From contig DASXSU010000033.1 of the NCBI GenBank assembly GCA_036505795.1, positions 1 to 64,000 of the forward strand: DNA of 64,000 bases. Reading direction: 5' to 3'. Shown here piece by piece: positions 33,101 to 42,147 of this stretch (its first letter is position 1; every line of letters begins with the position of its first letter). Source of the DNA: NS-11 sp036505795. Its GTDB lineage: Bacteria > Nitrospirota > Nitrospiria > Nitrospirales > NS-4. The notes under the pieces were generated by a model, which ran no database searches, had not been told where the DNA came from, and saw only the letters and a program-made list of their open reading frames with translations. The translations under genes were made by a program, and so were the position numbers.

Positions 33101-34011
33101 ATTTGTCTCCCTCCTTTGCCGCGCACGATAATTCGGTCTTGGAACCTCAGATCGACCTCCACCTCGCCATGTTTCGAGCCGCCCAATCGCAGATGGCCAT
33201 TCTCATCCGCGGAGAGACCATTTTGTTCTTTTCTGCCGGCCAGACCCGATCCTTCCATTTCACCAGCCCGCATGAATCCCCGCTCCGCCAAACGTCGATA
33301 GCGTTCCACCTTGTCCTCAAAGGCCCCTTCACCGAAGCGAATGCGCAAACCGTCGTAGTACGCCACCATATCTCCCGGCGTCCGGAGGTCCACCTCCATT
33401 CGATTCGCGCCAACCTCTCCCAGGACACTTGATAGCGCAATGCCCGCCAGAACCCGCTCGGTCGTATCGGAGTTTCTGGAGACCACTTGCGCAAAGTCGA
33501 TACCCGTCAGGACAGGAAATCCTTCAAACGTCCCTTCTCTCGCTTCCGCGATCACGCCGCCGTCGTCGCCGAGGAGCAGTTCGCGATGTCCGTCGCGAAG
33601 TACCACAGCCGGCTCTCGCTCCTTCAACTCCACAACCAGCGTGTCGGGAAACACCCGTCGCACTTCCGCCCGCTGGATCCAGGGTAGCGACTCAAGACTC
33701 TGCTTCAACTTGCCGGTATCGGTTGCAATGAGCCCGCTCGCCGCTTCAAGGTGAAGGGCGGCGAGGACCTCCTCTCGAGAAACCTTCCTGACTTCATTGA
33801 CCTCCACGGAGGTGATTGGAAAGAATTGGTCCGCCCAGCCAATCAACTTCGTCAGGTCCGGAATCGCAGCTTGTCGGCCATACCAATATCCACCGCTGCC
33901 CGACACGATCAAGATGAGCAGCGCAAGTATGCGGAACGTGCCTCGTCTGGTTCGGGTCCCTGAGTCTTCGGCTGTACGCCGACGGTTTGGTTTCGTTCGT
34001 TTATGGATCAT
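33073..34011 (-). CDS. ftsQ: Cell division protein FtsQ
   Basis: A 312-residue bitopic membrane protein. A basic cytosolic N-terminus (KRTKPNRRRTAED) leads into a single membrane segment (ILALLILIVSGSGGYWY). A POTRA domain follows at about 65-135, with the typical segment SLPWIQRAEVRRVFPDTLVVELKEREP, and then the beta domain. FtsQ links early and late division proteins in the periplasm with FtsL and FtsB. The sequence after about residue 250 is Gly/Arg-rich and poorly conserved. ATGA overlap with the ddl stop. Confidence 0.92.
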   Translation of the reverse strand: MIHKRTKPNRRRTAEDSGTRTRRGTFRILALLILIVSGSGGYWYGRQAAIPDLTKLIGWADQFFPITSVEVNEVRKVSREEVLAALHLEAASGLIATDTGKLKQSLESLPWIQRAEVRRVFPDTLVVELKEREPAVVLRDGHRELLLGDDGGVIAEAREGTFEGFPVLTGIDFAQVVSRNSDTTERVLAGIALSSVLGEVGANRMEVDLRTPGDMVAYYDGLRIRFGEGAFEDKVERYRRLAERGFMRAGEMEGSGLAGRKEQNGLSADENGHLRLGGSKHGEVEVDLRFQDRIIVRGKGGRQMWVEKTKSS

Positions 34012-35012
34012 GGGATTTCCTCACTCTTTTTCTTCTTCCGTGAGATTTGCTTTTTCTCCTTTTCGAGAACAGCTGCGCGGTCGATGGCGGACTGAAGTAT
34101 CGCTTCGACGAGACCTTCGTATGACAGGCGCGCCACCTTCGCCGCCATCGGTAGAAGACTCGTCTGGGTCATACCGGGAACGGTATTGATTTCGAGGACA
34201 AATGGACGCCCGCGTGGATCAAGCCGAAAATCCACCCGGGTCGCTCCACGGCAACCCAAACGACGGTGCACTTCGAGCGCTAACGATTGAAGAAGTTTTG
34301 CGGTCGCATGAGAAATCGGAGCCGGTGCCAAATAGACACTGGCGCCGGCGGTGTACTTGGCTGCGTAGTCATAGAAGCCATTGGGCGCCTGAATCTCCAC
34401 CGCCGGCAAGGGCCGATCATTCACCACGCCCACCGTCAATTCCCGACCTTTGATGTATTCCTCAACGAGCACGGAGGGGCCGTATTTAAAAGCCAGTTCC
34501 AGGCCGGCGCCCAGCTCCCGCGATTGCCTGACGATCGAGATACCGAGGGTCGAGCCCTGATTAAGCGGCTTCACCACCACAGGGAAACCAAATCCGCGAG
34601 GCAGAGGAGCTTTGCGTTCCGCGCGGGTGAGGACCGTTCCTTTGGGGACAGGGATGTGATGGTATTCCAAGAGCGCCTTGGTCACAGCTTTATCCATCCC
34701 CATCGCGCAAGCCTGGACACCCGAGCCCGTGTACGGCAAACCGAGAATTTCCAACATCCCCTGAATCGTGCCATCTTCCCCTCCGGGCCCGTGCAATGCG
34801 ATGAACACCATCTGAGCGCGAAGTTCGCGCAATCGCATCCCCACCGACCGATCCATATCAAGAGGGATCGCGTCATAGCCTTTCCTCAATAGAGCGGCCA
34901 AGACCGCCCGGCCCGTCCGGAGCGAGATCTCGCGCTCAGCGGAGGGTCCCCCCATCAGCACGGCAATTCGGTTTGTCGTCAACAATGCAGTCTCAGTGCT
35001 CCTGCGCCTCAC
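34008..35012 (-). CDS. ddl: D-alanine--D-alanine ligase
   Basis: A 334-residue ATP-grasp enzyme. MGGPSAEREISLRTG, HGPGGEDGTIQGMLE, YTGSGVQACAMGMDKAVTK, FPVVVKPLNQGSTLGI, LVEEYIKGRELTVGV and VLEINTVPGMTQTSLLPMAA cover all family motifs. It makes the D-Ala-D-Ala dipeptide that MurF adds. YDYAAKYTAG contains a tyrosine of the active-site loop, which favours D-Ala over D-lactate as the second substrate. The lysine-rich tail (KEKKQISRKKKK) is unusual. A start a few codons further in is possible. Confidence 0.96.
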   Translation of the reverse strand: MRRRSTETALLTTNRIAVLMGGPSAEREISLRTGRAVLAALLRKGYDAIPLDMDRSVGMRLRELRAQMVFIALHGPGGEDGTIQGMLEILGLPYTGSGVQACAMGMDKAVTKALLEYHHIPVPKGTVLTRAERKAPLPRGFGFPVVVKPLNQGSTLGISIVRQSRELGAGLELAFKYGPSVLVEEYIKGRELTVGVVNDRPLPAVEIQAPNGFYDYAAKYTAGASVYLAPAPISHATAKLLQSLALEVHRRLGCRGATRVDFRLDPRGRPFVLEINTVPGMTQTSLLPMAAKVARLSYEGLVEAILQSAIDRAAVLEKEKKQISRKKKKSEEIP

Positions 35013-35021
35013 AAGCGGCGT

Positions 35022-35951
35022 TTAATTGAGCCCATCTTTCCCGGATTCCCGTCCCACGATTTGGACCTCCAGTTCGAGGGCTACCCCGAACTTCTCCACG
35101 ACGGTTTTTCCGACGAGCCCAATAAGCGCCTGAGTGTCCTTTGCCGTCGCGTGTCCGCGATTCACGATAAAGTTAGCGTGCTTCGTAGACACCTGGGCGT
35201 CGCCGATACGCGCACCCTTGAGGCCGGCAGCCTCAATGAGTCGCCCCGCGGAGTCGCTCTGGGGATTTTTGAAAACGCATCCCGCATTCGGCATTTCGAT
35301 CGGTTGCGTCGTTTTCCGTCGATGAAGCGAATCTTTCACGCTCGACTCGATTTTAGCCTTCGTACCCGGTTGCAGGCCAAGCCATGCGCCCACCACGACG
35401 CCTTCGGGAAGGCGGCTGCGACGATAGCTGTATCCCGCTTCCTCCCCGGACACATCGAGGATCGCCCCCGTCATTGTTACGAGTCGGATTTTCCGGACCA
35501 CTTCCTTCATTTCTCCAAAGCGTGTGCCCGCATTCATGACGACGCATCCGGCGACCGTGCCGGGAATCCCGGCGGCAAACTCGAGGCCGGTGAGTCCCCG
35601 CTGCATCGCTACCTTTAAAAGACGCGGCATCAACACTCCACCCTCGGCATAGAGCAGTCCGCCTTCCTGCTCCTCGATGCGATTCAACTTCACGAGCCGC
35701 ACCACGATGCCTTCGATCCCGCCGTCTCGAACCAGTAGATTGGTGCCGCCCATCACAAATACCGGAATCTTTTCGGCGTAAGCCCCCGCCATTAATTGCT
35801 GGAGCGATTCCACATCGGCCGGCTCAACATAGGCGTCCGCAGGACCTCCGATCCGGAACGAGGTGTACAGTCGCATCGGCTCATCGAAACGCACAATGCC
35901 GTTGATCCCCGACAGCAGCGTTTGAATCTCTTTTTTGATCATCCTGCTCAC
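35022..35951 (-). CDS. murB: UDP-N-acetylenolpyruvoylglucosamine reductase
   Basis: A 309-residue flavoenzyme. FRIGGPADAYVEP, VMGGTNLLVRDGGIEG, LTGLEFAAGIPGTVAGCVVMNAGTRFGEM, YSYRRSRLPEGVVV, and AGCVFKNPQSDSAGRLIEAAGLKG form the FAD and substrate sites. It reduces the enolpyruvyl group to form UDP-MurNAc. The GTG at 35951 is followed by an in-frame ATG at 35942, and either could be the start. It is in the usual position between murC and ddl. Confidence 0.95.
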   Translation of the reverse strand: MSRMIKKEIQTLLSGINGIVRFDEPMRLYTSFRIGGPADAYVEPADVESLQQLMAGAYAEKIPVFVMGGTNLLVRDGGIEGIVVRLVKLNRIEEQEGGLLYAEGGVLMPRLLKVAMQRGLTGLEFAAGIPGTVAGCVVMNAGTRFGEMKEVVRKIRLVTMTGAILDVSGEEAGYSYRRSRLPEGVVVGAWLGLQPGTKAKIESSVKDSLHRRKTTQPIEMPNAGCVFKNPQSDSAGRLIEAAGLKGARIGDAQVSTKHANFIVNRGHATAKDTQALIGLVGKTVVEKFGVALELEVQIVGRESGKDGLN

Positions 35952-35957
35952 GCGTGC

Positions 35958-37325
35958 TCATGGCAGACGTTCGAGGAGCGCCCTGCCGGTTTTCCAAATA
36001 TCCCCTGCCCCCATTGTCAGCACCAGATCCCCGGACCGAAGATGAGGAAGCACCTTCTCCACCAATTCTTCCTTGCGCGGCACATACGTCAGGGGCGGTC
36101 CCCCTGAGCCTTGAATCGTCTGCGCCAATCGCTCGCCGTTTACGCCGGGAATCGGCGACTCTCCAGCGGCATAGATCTCAGTGAGAAACAGGAGGTCGGC
36201 CTGGTTAAAAGCCACGGCGAATTCGTCCACGAGATCCTGTGTCCTGGTATACCGGTGAGGTTGAAACAGCACGACCAGGCGGCGGTTTGAGCCGCCCTTC
36301 GCCGCCGCCAATGTCGCCTTTATTTCCGTGGGGTGGTGCCCATAGTCGTCGATCATAGTGATGCCCCCCTTTTCGCCGACGATCTGAAACCGCCGTTCCA
36401 CCCCGGTGAAGCTTTCGAGGGCAAGCGCAATCTGCGCCACGGGAACGCCCAGTTCCAATCCAATGGCGATCGCGGCCAGGGCGTTGCGAACGTTATGCAC
36501 ACCGGGCATGGCCACCCGAAAACGCCCCAGATCTTCCCCCTTGAGCCGTGCTGAGAACTGCGCCGTCCTTTCTTGTAGTTCGATGTTCGCGCCCTGGAGT
36601 TCAGCGCCCTGAGCCAGGCCATAGGTCTGAAAGCGCTTCGTCAGTAAAGGCAGCATAGCGGCCAACTGAGGGTCGTCGACACACAGCACCGCCAGCCCAT
36701 AGAACGGAATCTTATTGATGAATTCAACAAAGGCCTGATTGAGTCGCTCCATTGTGCCGTAATGATCCAGATGCTCCCGATCCATGTTGGTCACAGCGAC
36801 GATGGTCGGGGAAAGTTTCAAAAACGAGCCATCACTCTCATCGGCCTCCGCCACCAGAAGTTCGCCGCGCCCGAGACGTGCATGACTGCCTAACGCGTTC
36901 ACTTTTCCACCGATGACAATGGTAGGGTCCAATCCGCCTTCCGCGAGCACATGGGCCACTAGGGATGTCGTCGTGGTCTTGCCATGGGCTCCGGCGATAG
37001 CCACGCCATATTTAAGCCGCATCAGTTCGGCAAGCATTTCCGCCCTAGGGATGACCGGAATGAGTTTCGCCTTGGCTGCCACCACTTCGGGATTCGTCGG
37101 AGAAACGGCCGAGGAGATCACGACCACCTGGGCTGTCCCGACATTGCTTGCCGCGTGACCGATAAAGACGATGCCTCCGAGGCTGCGAATCCGCTTGACG
37201 GTCTCGGACTCTTGAAGATCCGACCCCGTCACCTTATACCCAATCGTCAGCAGTACCTCGGCGATGCCGCTCATGCCGGCGCCGCCGATGCCGACGAAAT
37301 GAATCTGCTGAATTCGTTTAAACAT
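35958..37325 (-). CDS. murC: UDP-N-acetylmuramate--L-alanine ligase
   Basis: A 455-residue Mur ligase. The N-terminal FVGIGGAGMSGIAEVLL binds the UDP moiety, ATP-binding GAHGKTTTTSLVAHVL is the Walker-like loop, and TNMDREHLDHYG and DDYGHHPTEIKATLAAAK are typical for MurC. It adds L-alanine to UDP-MurNAc as the first step of stem peptide assembly. It lies 2 bp from the murG stop. Confidence 0.97.
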   Translation of the reverse strand: MFKRIQQIHFVGIGGAGMSGIAEVLLTIGYKVTGSDLQESETVKRIRSLGGIVFIGHAASNVGTAQVVVISSAVSPTNPEVVAAKAKLIPVIPRAEMLAELMRLKYGVAIAGAHGKTTTTSLVAHVLAEGGLDPTIVIGGKVNALGSHARLGRGELLVAEADESDGSFLKLSPTIVAVTNMDREHLDHYGTMERLNQAFVEFINKIPFYGLAVLCVDDPQLAAMLPLLTKRFQTYGLAQGAELQGANIELQERTAQFSARLKGEDLGRFRVAMPGVHNVRNALAAIAIGLELGVPVAQIALALESFTGVERRFQIVGEKGGITMIDDYGHHPTEIKATLAAAKGGSNRRLVVLFQPHRYTRTQDLVDEFAVAFNQADLLFLTEIYAAGESPIPGVNGERLAQTIQGSGGPPLTYVPRKEELVEKVLPHLRSGDLVLTMGAGDIWKTGRALLERLP

Positions 37326-37327
37326 TT

Positions 37328-38452
37328 CTAGGCGCGTCCTACCAATTCTCGGCAGGCATGGACGACCTGTTCGGCCGCGTCCGGCCGTCCAAGAGAGCGA
37401 CTGTGTCGTCCCATCTCGGCCAACCGTTGAGGATCATTGATCAGGGCGCTGACCGCCTGCGCCAACACGGTCCCGCTCAAGTTGTGATCTAAAATCACCT
37501 GCGCAGCGCCGGCCTGTTCCAGAACCCGCGCATTACGCTCTTGATGGCCATGAATAGCATGCGGGAACGGAATGAAAATCGCTGGCTTCCCACACGCGGT
37601 GATCTCGGCCACCGTTGTCGCGCCCGAGCGCCCGATGATCAAGTCGGCCTGCGTGAGGGCCCGCGGAACATCGAACAAGAATGCCGCGACCTCCGGCTCG
37701 GCAACCGGGAACCCTTGTTGAACCGCGGCACGATAGGTCGTTGCGACTTCCTCGAAATCCCGCTCTCCAGTCTGGTGGATGATGCGCATGCCGGGATGGG
37801 ACTGTGCCAGAATTGGAAATGCGCCGGTCATCGCGCGATTGATCGAACGGGCGCCCTGGCTACCCCCTAAGACTAGGAGTAGAGGACCGCGGACATGGGC
37901 CGGGCTGTCAGCCCCGGGCGTGGCATTGCCGGACGACATCAGATCAAGGAATGCCCGTCGAATCGGAGTGCCGACCACCCGTGTTTTTCGAGCGTCGAAA
38001 AACGGCAGCGCCTCGGCAAAGGAGACGAATACAAGATGGGCAAGTGGCGAGAGGAGCCGATTTGCCATACCGGGATACGCATTGGGCTCGAGGATCACGC
38101 GCTTTATTCCGAGCAACGTAGCGGCCGTAACCAAAGGCGGGCTGGTGTAGCCGCCGATGCCGATGACGAGATCCGGCCGGCGCGCCCGACAGAGCGCTAG
38201 ACACTGGGCAAGACCGAGGGGGGTGACGGCGAGCCCGACGATCCCTCCGATGGGACCTTTGCCCATGATGCCGCGGGCCTTCATCGTGACGAGCTCATAT
38301 CCTTCTCTCGGCATCACTTTTGTTTCGATCCCTCGGCTGGTCCCCACAAAGGTGATCTTGGCGCTCTCCAGTTGCCGTTCAAACTCTCTGGCGATCGCCA
38401 CTCCGGGATAGAGATGCCCACCTGTCCCGCCGGCCGCGATGATCACCCGCAT
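37328..38452 (-). CDS. murG: Undecaprenyldiphospho-muramoylpentapeptide beta-N-acetylglucosaminyltransferase
   Basis: A 374-residue GT-B enzyme. The N-terminal glycine-rich loop GGTGGHLYPGVAIA, the second loop GGSQGARSINRAM and the donor-binding RSGATTVAEITACGKPAIFIPFPHAIHGHQ are all clear. It transfers GlcNAc onto lipid I at the inner membrane face, giving lipid II. The next gene upstream in the operon is ftsW, 7 bp away. Confidence 0.97.
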   Translation of the reverse strand: MRVIIAAGGTGGHLYPGVAIAREFERQLESAKITFVGTSRGIETKVMPREGYELVTMKARGIMGKGPIGGIVGLAVTPLGLAQCLALCRARRPDLVIGIGGYTSPPLVTAATLLGIKRVILEPNAYPGMANRLLSPLAHLVFVSFAEALPFFDARKTRVVGTPIRRAFLDLMSSGNATPGADSPAHVRGPLLLVLGGSQGARSINRAMTGAFPILAQSHPGMRIIHQTGERDFEEVATTYRAAVQQGFPVAEPEVAAFLFDVPRALTQADLIIGRSGATTVAEITACGKPAIFIPFPHAIHGHQERNARVLEQAGAAQVILDHNLSGTVLAQAVSALINDPQRLAEMGRHSRSLGRPDAAEQVVHACRELVGRA

Positions 38453-38459
38453 GCTGCGC

Positions 38460-39611
38460 TTAGCCGGACGGCCGGTTGCGCGAGACGGACATCAGCATTC
38501 CCGTTCCGATCATATTGACGATGAGCGAAGAGCCGCCGTAACTCAGGAACGGTAAAGGCAGCCCTTTCGTCGGGAGAAGACCGGATATCGCCCCGACATT
38601 AATCAGCGTGTGAAAGGCCACAAGAAAGCTTACGCCGAAGGCCAGGTAGCGCCCGAACGGATCTTCGGCCGCCAGTGCGATCATGAAACCCTTGGCGACG
38701 AACGCGGCCAACAAGACAATCACAATACTGGTGCCCAGAAACCCGAACTCCTCGCCGAGCATGGACAACACGAAATCCGTGTGCGGTTCGGGCAAGAAGA
38801 AAAGCTTCTGGCGCCCCTCGCCGAGTCCCACACCAAACGGTCCTCCTCCGCCAAGCGCTAGAAACGACTGAATCACCTGGAAACCAGTCCCTTCCGGATC
38901 ACTCCACGGGTCGAGAAAGCTAAGCATGCGTTGGCGCCGATAGCCGACTCCCGCGATGAGGAGGTAAAGGGCCGGTAACGCCGCGAGCCCGATCAGCGAG
39001 AGATGGCCGAGCCGCGCGCCGCCGACAAACAACAGGCCGAAACTGACCAGTCCGATCACGGTGGCGGTCCCGAGGTCCGGTTCGACCAGCACCAGCGCCA
39101 TAACAAGGCCGATCACGACGAGGGGCGGAACAAACCCCAGACGAAAGTCTTCGATGCGCTCGCCCTTCTTGGCCAGGTAATGCGCGAGGTATAACAAGAC
39201 ACCGACCTTGATGAGTTCCGCGGGCTGAATCGTCAATGAGCCAAGCTTCAGCCAGCGGCGCGCGCCTTTGACACTGACGCCGATCATGGGAAGCAGCACC
39301 GCCACTAAAGCGACCAGACCGATCAGCAAGATCGGAACCCCCCAGGCCCTGAGGGTCTTCAAATCGGTGCGGGCAAAGATCATCAGCAAGACCATCCCAA
39401 CCGCCAGCCAAACCAGTTGGCGCTTGAGAAAATAGGCCGAATCCCCGAACCGTTTTTGAGCCATGACGGCACTCGCGCTGTAGATCATCCCGATCCCTAT
39501 GGCGATCAGGATAAAGGCCAGCAGCATGAGAGTCCGGTCTACCCGGTGCGAGTAGGAAGGGGCGGGATCCGAGCGGTAGAGTGTCAGCGTCTGCGCGTCA
39601 TGCCAGCTCAT
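38460..39611 (-). CDS. ftsW: Lipid II polymerase FtsW (SEDS family)
   Basis: The protein is about 383 residues with ten predicted membrane segments. SEDS motifs include GIGMIYSASAVMAQKRFGDSAYFLKRQLVW, LKLGSLTIQPAEL, LVEPDLGTATVI, LGLGEGRQKLFFLPEPHTDFVLSMLGEEFGFLG and LPTKGLPLPFLSYGGSSLI. The aspartate in VEPDLGT is the usual catalytic residue. It polymerises septal glycan together with FtsI. The open frame continues upstream to 39773 over murD; ATG 39611 is chosen and gives a 14-bp overlap with murD. Confidence 0.95.
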   Translation of the reverse strand: MSWHDAQTLTLYRSDPAPSYSHRVDRTLMLLAFILIAIGIGMIYSASAVMAQKRFGDSAYFLKRQLVWLAVGMVLLMIFARTDLKTLRAWGVPILLIGLVALVAVLLPMIGVSVKGARRWLKLGSLTIQPAELIKVGVLLYLAHYLAKKGERIEDFRLGFVPPLVVIGLVMALVLVEPDLGTATVIGLVSFGLLFVGGARLGHLSLIGLAALPALYLLIAGVGYRRQRMLSFLDPWSDPEGTGFQVIQSFLALGGGGPFGVGLGEGRQKLFFLPEPHTDFVLSMLGEEFGFLGTSIVIVLLAAFVAKGFMIALAAEDPFGRYLAFGVSFLVAFHTLINVGAISGLLPTKGLPLPFLSYGGSSLIVNMIGTGMLMSVSRNRPSG

Positions 39612-40986
39612 TGACCCGCTCCTTGAACTGGCGGCCGCGATCTTTGTAATCCTGGAACATGTCGAAGCTGGCGCAGACCGGCGAGAGCAGAACCGTATCG
39701 CCCGGACGCGCAAGAGACGCCGCTTGCTGCACCGCGTCGGCCAGCGTGCCGGCCAGGCTGACAGGCGCAGCACCTTTTAGCATCTCGCGGAAGCGGGTGC
39801 GAGCTTCTCCGATCAGAATGACCTGTTTTGTCTTACCCTGCACTGCTTCCACCAAACCCGGATACTGTTCCCCTTTTTCTCGGCCACCGGCGATCAAAAT
39901 CACCGGGCCGGGGAGACTTTCCAAAGCCTTAATGGTAGCGTCCACGTTCGTGCCCTTTGAGTCATTAATATAGGTGACATCGCGTAGGACGCGTACGACC
40001 TCCATCACGTGTTCGAGTCCGCGAAATTCCTGTAGGGTACGGCGGATCGTATTCATCGGGCAGCCGGCCAGAACCGCGACAGCAGTTGCAGCCATGACAT
40101 TCTCAAGATTGTGGACCCCGCGAAGCCGCAAGTCGGCGATCGGCACGACTTCTTCGGTCGCCTCTCGCAAATTCGACATAATCATTTCACGCTGGAGAAA
40201 TACGCCGCGTGTGACAGTTTCCCTACGGCTGAACCGCACCGGCCTTCCCAACGAAAAAGGCCTGAATATCGCGAGTCCGGCATCGTCGGCATTGAGGATC
40301 GCATAGTCGTCAGCGGTTTGATTCTCAAACACTCTTGCCTTAGCGGCGGCGTAATCTTTAAAGGAAGGATACCGATCCAAATGATCCGGGGTGACGTTGA
40401 GTATGGCCCCAATCCACGGATGAAATGTCTCAATGGTCTCCAACTGGAAGCTCGAGACTTCGGCCACAACGAAATCCCATTGGCGACCTTGCAGCGAAAG
40501 AAGCGCCGCATCCGCCAGCGGCGTGCCTAGGTTTCCGCCCACGAAGATATCAAAGCCGGCGTTCTTCAAGAGTTCGCCGATTAAACTGATCGTGGTGCTC
40601 TTCCCATTCGTCCCGGTGATCGCAATCAATCTGCCCGTGAGATAGCGAGACGCGAACTCCAGTTCGCCAAGCAGCCGAATGCCTGTTCTGCGCGCATCTT
40701 GAAGCGGCTCCAGGGACATCGGGACGCCGGGGCTGATCAACGCCAGGTCCGATCCCCGCAGGGCCCCTTCGTACTGCCCATTGCCGAAGAGTTCAACAGG
40801 AGAGGCCACAACACCCGAGAGCACCTGAGCCAATTCTGATTCCGGCTTCCGGTCCGCAATTGCGACGCGCGCCCCTAGGGCGCTCAGCAGACGGAGCGCT
40901 GACTGGCCGCTTCGACCGAAGCCGATGACGGCCACCCGTTTCCCTTGAAGATCCAAACGTAGGCCGTCGCTCATCGCCACTCTCAT
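39598..40986 (-). CDS. murD: UDP-N-acetylmuramoylalanine--D-glutamate ligase
   Basis: A 462-residue Mur ligase. VIGFGRSGQSALRLLSALG at the N-terminus, the ATP loop ITGTNGKSTTISLIGELL, VAEVSSFQLETI, LNVTPDHLDRY and NDSKGTNVDATIKALESL (substrate positioning) are present, then LLSPVCASFDMFQDYKDRG near the end. It adds D-glutamate to UDP-MurNAc-L-Ala. Overlaps mraY by 4 bp (ATGA). Confidence 0.97.
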   Translation of the reverse strand: MRVAMSDGLRLDLQGKRVAVIGFGRSGQSALRLLSALGARVAIADRKPESELAQVLSGVVASPVELFGNGQYEGALRGSDLALISPGVPMSLEPLQDARRTGIRLLGELEFASRYLTGRLIAITGTNGKSTTISLIGELLKNAGFDIFVGGNLGTPLADAALLSLQGRQWDFVVAEVSSFQLETIETFHPWIGAILNVTPDHLDRYPSFKDYAAAKARVFENQTADDYAILNADDAGLAIFRPFSLGRPVRFSRRETVTRGVFLQREMIMSNLREATEEVVPIADLRLRGVHNLENVMAATAVAVLAGCPMNTIRRTLQEFRGLEHVMEVVRVLRDVTYINDSKGTNVDATIKALESLPGPVILIAGGREKGEQYPGLVEAVQGKTKQVILIGEARTRFREMLKGAAPVSLAGTLADAVQQAASLARPGDTVLLSPVCASFDMFQDYKDRGRQFKERVNELA

Positions 40987-42086
40987 CGCAACTTTAAGGT
41001 GCTCAAACTAAAGAGCGCGAGCAAGATAGCCAGGATCCAGAGACGGACCACGACCTTGGGCTCTTCCCAGCCCTTCAATTCAAAATGGTGGTGAATCGGC
41101 GCCATGAGGAAGACTCGCTTGCCGCGCGATTTGAACGAGACCACCTGAAAAATGACCGATAGGGCTTCGATCACAAAAACTCCGCCCACCAGGACCAGCA
41201 AGAGCTCCTGTTTGCTGATGACCGCCACCGTGCCCAGAGCCGCGCCCAAAGGCAGCGATCCGACATCCCCCATAAATACCGAGGCAGGATAGGCGTTGAA
41301 CCAGAGAAAGCCCAAGCTTGCGCCGAAAATGGACGCCGTGAAGATCGCAAGCTCGCCGGCGCCTTCGATATAAGGTATCAGCAGATACTCGGAGAAGATC
41401 CGGTTGCCGGAGATATACGCCACGACCGTGTAGGCCATGGAGGCGACGACCACGGGGCCGATCGCCAGACCATCCAGGCCATCTGTGAGATTAACCGCAT
41501 TTGACGCGCCGACGATCACCAGCACGGCGAAGGGAATGTACAGGAGCTTGAGATCGGGCGTGAAACTCTTGAAGAACGGCACGCTAAGCACCGTGGAATA
41601 TGCGGGAAAGAAATACAACGCGCCGCTGATCGCGACGGCCACTGCTATTTGAGCGCCAAATTTTTGCACCGCCGACAACCCCTGGTTCTTTCCACGGGAA
41701 TACTTCAAGTAATCATCCCACCACCCGACCAGCCCGAATCCGACCAAGGCGAAAATCGCCAGCCAGATATAGGCGCTGGTGAGGTCGGTCCATAGCAGCG
41801 TCGCTATGAGGACCGCGAAAATGATCAGAATGCCGCCCATTGTGGGCGTCCCCCCTTTTACCTGGTGTCGGCTTGGACCCTCTTCCCGGATCCGCTGACC
41901 AATGCCATAATTTTGAAGTTGGCGAATAACCGGGGGGGCCAGCACGAAGGCGATCAGAAACGCGGTGATCGCGGCATAGATGATACGAAAACTCAGGTAT
42001 CGTAAGACGTTGAAGATGGCAAATTGAGAATGGAGCGGATACAACAACAGGTAGAGCAATGCGCCTCCAGGACCGTTCGCCAGCAC
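40983..42086 (-). CDS. mraY: Phospho-N-acetylmuramoyl-pentapeptide-transferase
   Basis: A 367-residue polytopic membrane enzyme with about ten membrane segments. GGTPTMGGILI, WWDDYLKYSRG with its two aspartates, NAVNLTDGLDGLAIG, FMGDVGSLPLGAALG and APIHHHFELKGW are the signature motifs and include the Mg-binding residues. It moves phospho-MurNAc-pentapeptide to undecaprenyl phosphate, forming lipid I. It follows murF by 61 bp, one of the larger gaps in the cluster. Confidence 0.97.
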   Translation of the reverse strand: MLANGPGGALLYLLLYPLHSQFAIFNVLRYLSFRIIYAAITAFLIAFVLAPPVIRQLQNYGIGQRIREEGPSRHQVKGGTPTMGGILIIFAVLIATLLWTDLTSAYIWLAIFALVGFGLVGWWDDYLKYSRGKNQGLSAVQKFGAQIAVAVAISGALYFFPAYSTVLSVPFFKSFTPDLKLLYIPFAVLVIVGASNAVNLTDGLDGLAIGPVVVASMAYTVVAYISGNRIFSEYLLIPYIEGAGELAIFTASIFGASLGFLWFNAYPASVFMGDVGSLPLGAALGTVAVISKQELLLVLVGGVFVIEALSVIFQVVSFKSRGKRVFLMAPIHHHFELKGWEEPKVVVRLWILAILLALFSLSTLKLR

Positions 42087-42147
42087 CCATCGGGCACCCG
42101 TTGCTCCTTACTGCAACGGGTCAGAAACAATGGCGCGGAACGGCGTT

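Noticed and set aside
39611..39773. Longer N-terminus of FtsW
   Set aside because: It lies over murD, is Arg/Ser-rich and unlike the family; ATG 39611 gives a normal start with a short overlap.
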